Below the pieces are notes generated by a model. That model saw only the letters and a list, made by a program, of their open reading frames with translations, searched no databases and was not told where the DNA came from. Made by a program: the position numbers and the translations under genes. From Phaseolus vulgaris (Eukaryota > Streptophyta > Magnoliopsida > Fabales > Fabaceae), in the NCBI RefSeq assembly GCF_000499845.2, contig NC_023749.2, positions 2,203,030-2,267,029 on the forward strand: a stretch of 64,000 bases of DNA, given 5' to 3'. Positions 12,430 through 23,578 of this stretch are shown here, piece by piece; position 1 is the stretch's first letter, and every line of letters begins with the position of its first letter.

Positions 12430-13479
12430 AAAGACTTCTATCTTATGGAGAGTAAATTTTTTTTTTTTACCATTCTGTATTTCAAATTATGATAGCCGGT
12501 TAACTAAAAATAATAATAAGATGAACCATTTATTTTAAGGCTATGTTGATAGAAATAATAGATAAATTTACTTATAGTGTAAAAAAAATGTGTAAAAATT
12601 ATGGTGGATATCTGTTAGATTACATTACTAAATTAAAAATATTTAAACTGTCTATTGAATGTTTATATGTTTTTTAATGAAGTTTTCATTGGTAATTTTA
12701 TTTTTTATTTAATCTTAAGCTTTAGTTATTTTTGTCTAAGCACAAAATGTTCAATTTCAAAAATAGTGTAATGTAGTATTTATATGATTTTTAATAAACT
12801 TTGTTGGTAATTATGATTGAATTTTTAGTGAATTTAATAATTTTTGTTATTTTTATCTAGCACTACATATTCAATTAAAAAATTAGTGTGATGTGAATGA
12901 TGATATAATAAACTATAAGTGTCAAATGCTTCTCAATTAAAATATTATAAGTTGGTTAGATTGGTTAGAAAAATCAAATGTTACGTGTGATGATATTGAT
13001 TAAAAAGGTGTTTTAGAAAAGTAGAAAGGAAGTGAAGAAGAGTTTTCCAAGTCTAGGAAATAAAATGAACATGTTATTTAATTTACATGCTTTAAAATGT
13101 ATATAAAGTCACTTTTCTCCTTGTCCAAAATTCCATAATATTGGGAGAAAAAAAAGAAAAAATAAACCATGTTAACTCATTTATTAATGTTGTGCTTTCC
13201 TTTTTTTGATATATATTTTGAATCAAATAGAAACCGAGAATAGAAATTCCACGTTTGAACAATTCAAAATTTTGAATATTTTGGTGGTGCATTGAGAGAC
13301 CAAGTCGTGTTTCCTTTTGTGGCCATGTTTGCATCATGCATATCACCAATCTTCAAATCAACCTTCACTTATAATGTTAGTCCACATGTAATTGCAATGC
13401 TATTAAAATTATAATCACTTTATTGTTATAAAGTGTTTATGATTTCAGTTTAAGGTTTAGGTTTAAAATTTAAACTAAT
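12430..13479. other. Intergenic, no gene seen
   Basis: AT-rich sequence with no supported frame, RNA gene or clear repeat boundary. Confidence 0.4.
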
Positions 13480-13955
13480 GGTAATTAATTAGGTACTAAT
13501 TTAAAAATGTTTATAAATTTTATTAATGATATAAATTATTTTAAATATTAATAATTTTTGTAGTTTCTAAGATGGTATCTAATTTAGTTAATATCTAACT
13601 ATTCAATTCGATTAAATTAGATACTATTTTAGAGACGAAAATTTTATTTGTATCTAAAGTTATTTTTATTATTGAAAAAAATTTATACTTAAATTAGTTA
13701 CCAAAGTTTTAGTTACTAATATTTTAGATTCTAAATTAATAGAGATTAATTTAGAATGGGAACTAGTTATGAGCTAAAACTTTTGTAATTAATAGTTAGA
13801 TAACAATTTAAAAATTACTTTATAATTTTTTATTAATAATAGTAACTATTTAGATATAAAAAAATTAGTTTATAAATTCATCTCTAATTTAATCAATATA
13901 ATAACTAATTATTTTGATTTCTAAAGTTAGTTTTTATTTAGTGATTTTTTTTCTA
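13480..13955. mobile_element. Degenerate palindromic MITE of the CACTA-ended family
   Basis: The sequence repeats the phrases TAGTTTCTAA, ATCTAATTTAGTTA, TTAGTTACCAAAGTTTTAG and, inverted, the same words on the far side. The right end reads TTTAGTGATTTTTTTTC, which on the minus strand resembles the family end CACTACAAGAAAATCA. The left end has decayed. It is assigned by similarity to the better copies at 61.1 and 62.6 kb. Confidence 0.4.
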
Positions 13956-14854
13956 AAATTAATTTTTTTAATAAATTTTTTTATTGTTAGTTCTACTGTC
14001 CATCTCTAACATGTTAAAAATATAATATAATAGGTGTGGAATAACAAAAGAGAAATAAAAGGGATTATGAGGGGTTTTCATAGTTTTATTTAATAAAATT
14101 TATATATTTTTCTCCATTTATAACATTATGGTGTCATTTTACTAACAAACTCGAGCATACAAGTCTTTTTCACATTCAAATTTATGCTTGTTGAAAAGGT
14201 CTACTCCAAGCAATTCGTCCAATTTCATCATTTTTTTGGTTACTACACTGATTCCCTGCAATTGAAAAAACACTACAAAAGCATGTCAATGTCTAGCTTA
14301 ATAAAGATACAAACATTTTAAAGATGCCAAATATATAAAATATACTAAAATTTTAAAATATATTTTTATTTATATATCTGTAAAAGAAATTGGGGATGTC
14401 AAAGACTCCTTACATACCACTAAGGTCCTACGAGTAGCAGTAGATTTATTGATAGTTTCAAAATTTTCTTTTATTTTTTTAGTGGATTATTTCTTTAGAA
14501 TTGCATGAATTATATATAGATGTGAAAAAAAATTCAGTACTTTATGAATAACTCATAAGATTATTTTGTAGGTTATTAATTTTAATACTTATCCCAATCT
14601 AACCAAACTTCATGCAATTAAAAATTGTTCTGACTTTTACAAGTTAAGGGAGGAATATCTTTTTAAACTCTTAAGCGATGTGGTACTATGTTAGTCTTAT
14701 CAGAACAAAATTTATGCTAACTTCAATACACAAATATTTTACATAATCGCTATGTCCCACCACAAATATTTAACCATCAATAATGAATTCCTAGCAAATT
14801 AAAACCTCACAACTTAAAAAAAAAAACCGTGTATGTCTCACTAACTAATAGATA
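13956..14854. other. Intergenic, no gene seen
   Basis: AT-rich sequence. I see no open frame with a recognisable product and no RNA gene. Confidence 0.4.
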
Positions 14855-15262
14855 TTTCTCGTTCGGTCTACTTCTCCTCCCTTCTCCTTAAAAACGTTTT
14901 TGTACTCTCATTTCACTCTCTCGCTTCTGGTCTTCGTGAACTCCAAGTTTGAATGGTACTTGCAAAAGAAACTCTGACACTCAAGTGAGTTTTTGGTATT
15001 GGTATTCGACACCCAAAGCTATTAGTATTAATGATGACGTATCTAGTTCTTGAAATTTGTGTTTATTTATATGATTATCATGAGACATTTGTTATTTGGC
15101 CAGATTAGGAGATTGAATTATGATTAAGAGTGTATTACCTAATGTTTGACCACTGATTGGTTTTGTTAATCTTCTGTTTAGGCGTAATGAATTTGGTTGT
15201 GTCGGTTGACCTTGACCAGATGCTTGACTTCCAGTTGTACGAGTCAGACCTGTATAATAAGT
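14855..15262 (-). repeat. Old Ty3-type LTR fragment, copy 3 (minus orientation)
   Basis: On the minus strand the segment near 14955-14985 reads ACTTGAGTGTCAGAGTTTCTT then TTGCAAGTACCATTC, a diverged form of the family core. The surrounding sequence (TATATAAATAAACACAAATT on the minus strand and a following GAGAAGTAGACCGAACGAGA) matches the layout of the other copies. No coding internal region is present. Confidence 0.5.
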
Positions 15263-16240
15263 TTATAAATAAGTGTAGATTTTCACAAAATAGAAAAAAA
15301 ACTACAAATTGAATGTTTTAAATAGGATTGTAAATAAACTTTGATCATGAGAAAATTTATTAAACTTTCAATGTTATATTTACTTTTTTTTTCATTTAAG
15401 TGAAAAAGAATTTTTTTTACAAGGTATGATACCTAAAAATAAACATAATTAATTTGATAGATGTTCTTTAAAAAAAAAGACACGAGCAAACTTAATTTGA
15501 TATCTGACGAAAGCATTAGTCATATCCATGTCTAATTCCAATTGTCCATTTTATGCAATTCTTCTTCAAACTAATTTGAAATACTCCAAGAGAATTCACA
15601 CCACATCCTTAATTTGTATTCAGGAGTTTAGTTCATCATGATATGAAAATCCTCTCTAACTAGGTTTTTTTTAGTACGATCAATATAGTTTCACATTGTT
15701 CAAGAGTTAAGGTCAAAGGTAGTTTATATACGTCTTCCTCTTCTAATCCACTGAGGTATCTTTTAAGAACAAAAGCATGACAGAGCACCAACATTCAAAA
15801 CAAACAATATCTTGTATGCGGTGATTGATTCTAACGATATTATTTTTCGACTTAAGATCAGAACAAGTTCAATTTTAGATTAACCATTTAAATTCTAGAA
15901 TTGTACATTTCCAAAATGACTTTTGGAAACCAGTTTATTTCTATATTGTGAAAAAAAACATAAAAAATAGAGGGATCCATAATGATAATGTGAAATGTTC
16001 TTGAGCCGGAACAGAGTAGAATGGCTAATTGTGAAAACATGTATCTCCAAAAGGGTGAATGAAATTGAGTTGAACATTGAATGAGAGAGTGAAAGAAGGG
16101 GATGAGTTAATTGGGCTAATATAAAATAGGATATTAATTAATTGATTAACTAATTGCATATACATTAATTCCAAAATAAATAAATAAGATAAGTAATTGA
16201 GTTGAAGTTGCAGTTGCAGTTGATAGATCTTGGTGTGGAG
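15263..16240. other. Downstream region of the NAC gene, otherwise empty
   Basis: The part next to 16241 should hold the 3'UTR of the minus-strand NAC gene. A CAGTTGCAGTTGCAGTTG-like triplet lies at about 16205-16222. Nothing else is recognisable. Confidence 0.35.
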
Positions 16241-18019
16241 TCAGTAGAAGTTTAAGATGTTGGAAGGAGTAAAGTTTTGGAGCCATGGACTGTTCAACTG
16301 AGCCCAAAAGGTATCTTGGGTCCAATCTGTTAGCATGGGAAGCTGCAGATCAGGAAGGTTGTCCTTCCCAAAGGGCATTTGTAGGGATGATGTCCCACAA
16401 CTGCCCTTGCTGGTGTCCTTTAAACCCAATTGGTTGCTTCCTTTTTCTTGTTTAGGCACTGTCATGTTGGCAACACATGGTGCCATTTCTTCAGATTCAG
16501 ACTCTTTCTTGAGAACATTCTGCAACAAGGGCAGTGGCAAGGGCACGTTTTGCTCTTCCTGTGGGCTGCTGAAGGACATGGTGTCCGTGGAAGAAGGAGG
16601 AGAAGCAGGGGAACCCACCATTTGCTTCATCTCTCTCTCTGCCCTTTCCTCCAGCACTTTCAACGATGTTGCCTTTCTGTATATCTTGCACAACACTATT
16701 TCCTGCCAATTACCAACAAACAAAATGTTACTTTTAATAATTTAGAAAGCCACCATCTTATAAATGTGTTATACAAATACGATGAGACAATAAACATTCT
16801 ATTTAATAAACATGTTTTTGTTTCTAGTTATAATTTAATGTAAGATTAAAAATGTATTAATAGTCTACCACCAACCATTTCAAATGTACTCGTACGGAAA
16901 ACCACCTATCATAATCTGCCCAAATTCTAGGAAACTTCCCTTCTCTGTTGTACCTAGGAAAACACCTCTTCTTAATGTTTTGCAAGAAGTTAAAAGTGGT
17001 GAAATAAATAAATTAAATACATGTCTGATTCCAAGACTTTTTTTATAAAAAAAAATCATTTATATGACTTTTAAGTAAAAGTCAATAAATCTATAATAAT
17101 TATGCCAAATAGCTGCATCACTTAAATTTCAAAGAGAAATTAGACCATCATTTCTCCGGAATTGTGATCCCTTTTCTTAAGGTCACGGTCTCACTTGTTT
17201 ATTGACAATTTATGGATAATTTCCGATATTTGTGTATTTGACGTAATATTATAATACAAATAAATAAAGTGATTTTAATTTATTAGTTTTAATTATTTAA
17301 TTAAAACATAATTATAATCAAACGTTAAGAGATTAAAATTATATATATCAGATAAGACTCGATATTTTTAATCATTTCATCTTAAATTTAAAAAATTTAG
17401 AAGAATTGGTATTTGATATGACTGAAAATTTATTATGGGCCAAAATGAAAATGAATTTTTTTGGATATAAAAATTACCTTGGGTAATTTGCAATTGTCAG
17501 GTAGACGGTACTCGTTCATGACCCAATCGGTTTTGCGTCCACTGGGAGCTCTTCCCATGTAGAAAACCAGGGTTTTCCTTAACCCGATTATGCGTTTGGG
17601 ATCAGACAAAGTCACTATTTTCCGGTCCGAACCGGTGGCTTTCCAAAATCCTTTTTCGGTGGTCCGGTTCGGCCTTCCCCCGCTTCCGTGCTTCCTGTCC
17701 CTCGGCACGAAGAAGTACCATTCTCTCTCCCCAACCTTAGCCAAACCTATGTTCGTCATATAATAATTTAACATTGTGAGGTTACAGTTACAGAACACAC
17801 ATGTTAACGATGAATTAGGTAATTGAATCGACGATTACCAGGTAAGTCCCAGGGATCGTGGTGATAGATGTTGAGGAAACCAATAACGTCGTAACGGAGT
17901 TTCTTGCCAACAACCATGTTCTTGAGGTAGAAATCGAGAAGCTCTTCCTCCGTGGGATGGAATCGGAAGCCTGGAAGTGCAATTTCAGAACTCATGGCGA
18001 TGTCTTCCATGGTGGCCAT
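16241..18019 (-). CDS. NAC-domain transcription factor (three exons)
   Basis: Exons on the minus strand are 18019-17839, 17746-17478 and 16702-16241. The junctions are G|GTAATC to ATAG|GT (phase 1) and AAG|GTAATT to GCAG|GAA (phase 0). The spliced protein is 303 residues. NAC subdomains run in order: [18 protein letters not shown] (A, from about 15), the DPWDLPG block (B, about 55-61), [13 protein letters not shown] (C), the [20 protein letters not shown] block (D, about 86-103, DNA contact), [11 protein letters not shown], then LCKIYRK (E). The C-terminal activation part is Ser/Pro/Glu-rich and closes with a Trp-containing motif ([12 protein letters not shown]) near the end. NAC proteins bind CACG-core sites as dimers in the nucleus. 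I do not assign a subgroup symbol; [18 protein letters not shown] is distinctive enough for a search to do so. Two in-frame ATGs follow (codons 4 and 9). Confidence 0.93.
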
Positions 18020-18128
18020 ATCATGAAGTGCGTAGTAGTGTTGAGGAAGTGCAGTGGCAGTGAAGTTATATTTTTGTGGCAGGGAACAAGAAGTGGGTTG
18101 ATATACTTAAATGCATGTGATGGAAGGG

Positions 18129-18136
18129 TATTTATA
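18129..18136 (-). promoter_or_regulatory. TATA box of the NAC gene
   Basis: On the minus strand TATAAATA lies about 110 bp upstream of the first ATG, giving a leader of roughly 80 nt. The spacing and sequence fit a canonical plant TATA box. Confidence 0.55.
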
Positions 18137-18199
18137 AGGAATGGTTTTGGAACTGGGACCTTTACTCTGTTATTTCATGGTTTTTGTTTATTTATTTAT

Positions 18200-19742
18200 T
18201 AACGATAGTAATATTATGTATGACTTGGTCGTGGAGGCATTGGGGGCACAAAAGTCTCTGTAAGAAATCTTGAAAGAAAATGGACTTGTAATGTAATTAC
18301 ACATTATTATGAGATTTGTGTGGTGGGACCCACGCGGCTTGACTGCAGACTAAATTGTGCTGTGGGGACGGATGTTGCCTGTTAATATCTTATTGCTTGA
18401 CCTCTTTTTTTCTTTCCTTCTCGAATTTTACCGGAAATTCCTCTTACTAATGATATATTTGAAAATCCACATTTTTTATATAATTCTTAATATTATTTTA
18501 ATATTTTTATATCATTTAATTATAAATTTATTTTTTATTATATATATTTATATCTAAATACATTACTAAGAGTTATATACAATTTTTATGATTATCAAAA
18601 TATCAATTCTCATTTTTAATATATTGACATTATCAAAATAATAGTCTTTAACTAGTTAAAGGTTAAGGAAGAGAGTTTATAGTTTACGATTTTTAATAAA
18701 TAATTTACGATATTTTTATAGATAGTGTCAATATTATGGCTTTAACTTCAAGTTTATTAAAATAATATTATTAAAATCAATCATTGTATTTAATGTATAG
18801 TCCGTTTTGGAGTTTTTCAGCTTCATCATTGTTTTGTCCTTAAAAGACGCCTCGATAGATTGAGGGGGGAGGAAATATATAAACTGTCATTGGTCTCGAA
18901 TCCTGAACAATGTGAGATTGACAGTACTGAAACAAACCCTCTAGTTGAGGTCTAAGAGAAGTGGTTTCCCCCTAGCTAAAGAGCTTGAGACACACTTTTG
19001 TCCCCACAAACGACGTCAATGTTTACTCAAGATCTAAGTTTTTATTTTTTTATTTTAGAGTTTTCATTCTTCGTCAATTTTCAATTTTTTAAATATTTTA
19101 TCTTCTTGGTATAAATATTTGTAACTATATTTTAATTTTAAAATCAAATCAAATTTAAATAAATGATTTAGTTTAAGATCATAACTTAATTTATAGTGTT
19201 TTTTATTTATTTATAGTGTTATATTGATGATACAAATATTAGATTAAGTTCAATAATACTTAATTATCTTTTAATAGTGATTTATGAGTGTTTATTATAA
19301 AATATTATCATTAATGTTATTAATGTTATATGTTATTTGAGAGATTGCATGATTTATTGAGACATTAATATGTCAATATTCAAATACTATAATTTTTTTA
19401 AGAAAGTTCACCTGACATTAAAGCTTCATTACCAAAAAAATTAATAAAATTATGAGATTTGGTCCCACACATTATGGTTATTCATTTTTTCTTGTCTATA
19501 GGTCTACTAAGCAATTCAATGTAAAGAAACAAATTTGTATTGTTTGATTTCGTTTAACTTTTCATAGGATTTTAAAGTACTGGTTATAGCCATATTTTTT
19601 TTACACTTTTATTCAAGTTACAAATTGATTGTGAATTTATAAATAACTTTGAGTTGAACCAATTTTAGACAATTTTACTTTGGAAAAAAGAATTATATTG
19701 CACCTAACTTATTTTTATGATAAAAACTCTCATTTAAATATA
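18200..19742. other. Intergenic, no gene seen
   Basis: Upstream side of the NAC gene, then AT-rich DNA. A less AT-rich patch at 18840-19020 (GAGGGGGGAGG, GTCCCCACAAACGACGTCAATG) may be an old mobile-element end but I cannot classify it. Confidence 0.35.
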
Positions 19743-20175
19743 TGTATCGGTCGGGTCTGGACGATAGGTGGATGTCTCAGTATTCGGTTAAAATCGATCG
19801 ACAAAACCATATTCATTAAGTTTTACAAGAGATTAAAGATCAAACAATGATTAAGCATTAGGTAATACATTATCAATTATAATCAAAAACTTAATTCGAC
19901 CAAATAACAAATTGCTCATGATAATCATATAAATAGTCACACATTTTGAGAAAAAAAGTATGTCATCGTCACACATTAACTATACCAAACACTGAATATT
20001 GAGATCTCACTAAGCGTAATATCTTTTGCATATACTATACAAGCTTGGAGTTTACAAGGAGAGGAGAAAAGTGAAGGGAAAATTATGAAGTTATTATGGA
20101 AAGAGATAAGGTAAAAGCATATTGACCGATTAGAAAAGAAGGTAATCGTTTTCTAAGTTTCCATCCCATTCGAAA
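19743..20175 (+). repeat. Old Ty3-type LTR fragment, copy 4
   Basis: It opens TGTATCGGTCGGGTCTGGACG, similar to the openings of the copies at 37.17 kb (ATATCGGTCGGGGTCAGACG) and 51.11 kb (TGTATCAGTACGACTGGACG). It continues with a TATATAAATAGTC-like segment, a decayed core near 20000-20030 and an end CCATCCCATTCGAAAATAAT matching the CCCATTCGAGAACA end of other copies. No coding part is attached. Confidence 0.5.
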
Positions 20176-20273
20176 ATAATATAAAAATAATATACAAAAT
20201 TAATTTATATTTAAATTAAATTTACTTTTTAAACTGTTTTTGTTTTACTTTGATTCTAAATATATCCTCTAGT

Positions 20274-20308
<35 letters not shown>

Positions 20309-22834
20309 CTAAAAATTATATTGTTAAATAAAGACAATTCTTTTTACAATCTAAAAATAAGTTACTCAGTTCTTAAACTTTTAATTAGAAAGCAACCAAA
20401 ATTTGCTAATTAAAGTCCAACATCTGGAAAGTTCCTAATATCTACATGCGAACATAATGATATTTTGTTCTGCAATGGAATTTCAAATCACACAGTACTG
20501 AAGCATTAATGTACTGCAGCATGAATTTAATGAGCCTTAACTCAAAAAACTTTCTTCGTCTTTTCTATGACTACAACCATTGGCGTAAAAATAATAATTA
20601 CTTGAACGAATTCATTAACAGGTGATTACGTATTTTGACTCATTAAAACAAGTTCCCGGTAAATTACGTCCTTCGTTTCAAATACTAAAAGGAGCTTCAA
20701 CATTGAGCTATCTCAAAATTTTGATTCTTTGCTGCGACTTCAAATTCGAATGACTGACCCATAGCATGTGTGAAACTTGGAACCAAATTCTCAAAGAAGA
20801 ATAATGAGTCTTTTGCACAGTTTTTGCCTGGGAACTTGGAAACATAAATAGACTGGAATTACCACCAATTGCAATCCTGTTCAAACCTAGGCAAATTCAG
20901 ACTTCGGACTCTACAGTGTTTTTTCACATCTTCATATTTTTTAAAATGCTAAAATTATTCATTTTAAATTTTGTAATTCAAATGTAAATTATGTATGTAT
21001 TTCAGATTCTAAAATACAAAATCTACATTATGGACTGTAAAATTTTGATCAAATTGTACAATTATATTTCAAATTTTATAATTTAAAATGTGTATTTTGA
21101 ATTTTAAAATTAATTTAGAATACATTAAATCTATTAATTTGTATTTTTGAAAATGAAGGATTGGATAGTGGTGGCTCAACGGTGCTTAGATGGTGTAAGA
21201 GGCTATTGTGAAGGAGTTGTTGCAGTTAAGAATTGGAAGACGTGTGCTCAATGAAAAAATAGAAAAAGAGTAAAATTGTCATTTTGCTTCTTCCCTGAAA
21301 GAAAGTAGAAGAAGAAGACATGGAAATAATTTCTTTTAAAGTTATGATATTTTGATACCATTTCACTTTTTACACTAAAATATTAATATTTATAATAATT
21401 TTTTAATTTTTTTTTAATGAAAATATAAGAAAAATATAAAATATTAAAATAATTTTTAAAATAGAACATGGGTGTAAAAAAACATTTTTATTCTTTCAAA
21501 CATATCAACGACATTGGGATGAAACTTAACTATTATCCGAACAAGAAAAAATTGAGAGGATTTGATAAATGACAGTTTTAACAAATCTATGTTAACCTCT
21601 AATATTATTTTAGAATCTGACTTTGGATAGTTACAACTCTATAATAACATCTTCTCAAGTAAGTTTTTAAAATTTAAAATAAAAAATTTCTCTTAGTACC
21701 AAATCTATATACATATAACTTCAAAAATTAAAAAATAAAATAAAATATATATATATATATAATAATTTCCAATCTCCTATATCCATTTATGCTGAGATAA
21801 TTTCCATTTAAATTCATGTACAATACATGATTATTACCATTGATAAATAATATATAAACACACACAAAATGTTAAAGCTAAATTTTTAAAAATAAACATG
21901 CATTTATTGAAATCATATAAATATATTGAAGGAACAGATTCATACATTTTATCCATCTCTCATTCATATACTCTCATGGATATAATTTTAATTTATTAAA
22001 CATTTATCAAAAGTTAAGTGTCTATCTCTTAGTCAAAAGGTTACATTTCATGTTATGAGTTACTAACATTGTACATCACAAACACTAAATTCTACTTTTG
22101 GAAGACTCGTATGTTGCTATACTCGCATATCTGCACATTTTATATTACTTTCACTAAGTTTTCACCACAACAAAGCTACAAAATATAAACTTAATTCACT
22201 CATATGACAGGGTAAATCTCTATGACCTACCAAACATAGTTCTTTTCACACTACAAACTAGGTCATATGAATCTCCTTTGACTCTCATTATTTAAAATTT
22301 TCCTCCATGTGAGTCTAATATTAGTAGAGTTGGAACCATCTCCTTCCAAATTCTATATACAACCTAAACATCTCAACATAGTATTATTTCCCCATAAATA
22401 ATTGTATTAATAATGCACGACATTTCACATCACAACCATATCATCATAGATTTTCATTCCCACTTATACATCCAACTCAATTTAAATGCTAATAAATTGC
22501 AATTCACCATCCATTACATTATATACTACACCTTTTTTTTACTCTTGCTCTAAGCAATATTGAATTAACCAGTTTGACATGAATTACCCATTTCAATAAT
22601 TTTTTAAATTTTATCTATTTTGGTAATTAATTTATGAAATTATCCTATTTTGGTAAAAAAAAAAAGCATTATCAAACTTACCTAGATTAGGAATATCTAA
22701 TTAAGTTTTTGTTAAGTAAGTTGTTCACCTTCTCTTGTATCTCTTGTCTTTGTTTATGTTTTGTTTGAATTACATTTTATGTTCAAATGTGGATCTAATT
22801 GGTAAAGGTGAATTTCAATTAATTTATATTTATA
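20176..22834. other. Intergenic, no gene seen; contains (AT)n
   Basis: AT-rich DNA with an (AT)n microsatellite at 20278-20307 and a smaller one near 21746-21761. At 20930-21140 there are diverged copies of phrases like TTCAAATTTTATAATTTAAAATG and ATTTTGAATTTTAAAATT. No gene or RNA is visible. Confidence 0.4.
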
Positions 22835-23055
22835 CACTACAAGAAAATCATTAAATAGAAATCAAATTTAAAGATAAAAAATAATTAGTTTCTATATTGA
22901 CTAAATTAGATATTATTTTAGAGACTACAAAAATTATTAGTTTCTAAATTAGTTTCTATTATTGATAAATAGTTTCTAAATTGATATCTAATTAACTACC
23001 AAGATTTTTGGTATCAAATTTAGAATCTAAATAATTGGTAGTTAAAACCTTGACA
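22835..23055. mobile_element. CACTA-ended MITE, left part
   Basis: It begins with a perfect CACTACAAGAAAATCATTAA end. Such ends are known from CACTA (En/Spm-type) transposons and their small derivatives. The family words follow: GACTAAATTAGATA, TTTCTAAATTAGTTTCTATTA, TAATTAACTACCAAG and TAATTGGTAGTTAAAACCTTG. The right arm of the palindrome is missing; the sequence passes into an approximately 50-bp tandem array. Confidence 0.6.
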
Positions 23056-23085
23056 AAAAAAATCAAATTTATCGATGGATTTTTA

Positions 23086-23310
23086 CCCACAGATATTAAT
23101 TATAGATAAATTCAGTATTACCTATGAATATTATCCACATAGCTGAATCTATATGTAAATTTAACATTGTTTACAAAATATTACCCAGGAATCTAAATTC
23201 ATAAACAAATTCAACATTAGTTACTGATTATTATTCACGGATCTTTATCTGTTGATAAATTTTAAATCTTACCTACAAATTTATATTTGTAAGGAAATTC
23301 AATATTATTG
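23086..23310. repeat. Tandem repeat, unit about 50 bp, four diverged copies
   Basis: Units begin at about 23086, 23135, 23184 and 23235 with CCCACAGATATT, CCACATAGCTGAATCT, CCCAGGAATCTAAATTC and TCACGGATCTTTATCTG. Each is followed by GATAAATTCA/TTAACATT-type sequence and TTACCTA/TTGTTTA-type sequence. The array abuts a CACTA-ended MITE, so it may be the subterminal repeat region of a CACTA-type element. That last point is inference. Confidence 0.5.
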
Positions 23311-23489
23311 TTAATATAAATATTTTTATTAACAATATTATTAATACTAATAATTTTATTAATATTAATAATAATATTTATATTATTAATAATTACACTA
23401 ATATATAAACATGAGAATAAAAGTTGTTGATGTAATAGTCAAAACTTTTTTATTATTTAAGGGACTTTTGAGTCTCTCACTGTAGTAAA

Positions 23490-23578
23490 TTTTCTTCTAT
23501 TACTATTAACTCTCTTTAATTTTCTTCTATTAATTTTAACTCTTCTTTAATTTTCTTCTATTAATTTTAACTCTTCTA
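23490..23578. repeat. Tandem repeat, 31-bp unit, three copies
   Basis: TTTTCTTCTATTAATTTTAA followed by CTCTTCTTTAA occurs three times in succession from 23490. The first copy differs at a few bases and the last is truncated. Confidence 0.7.
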
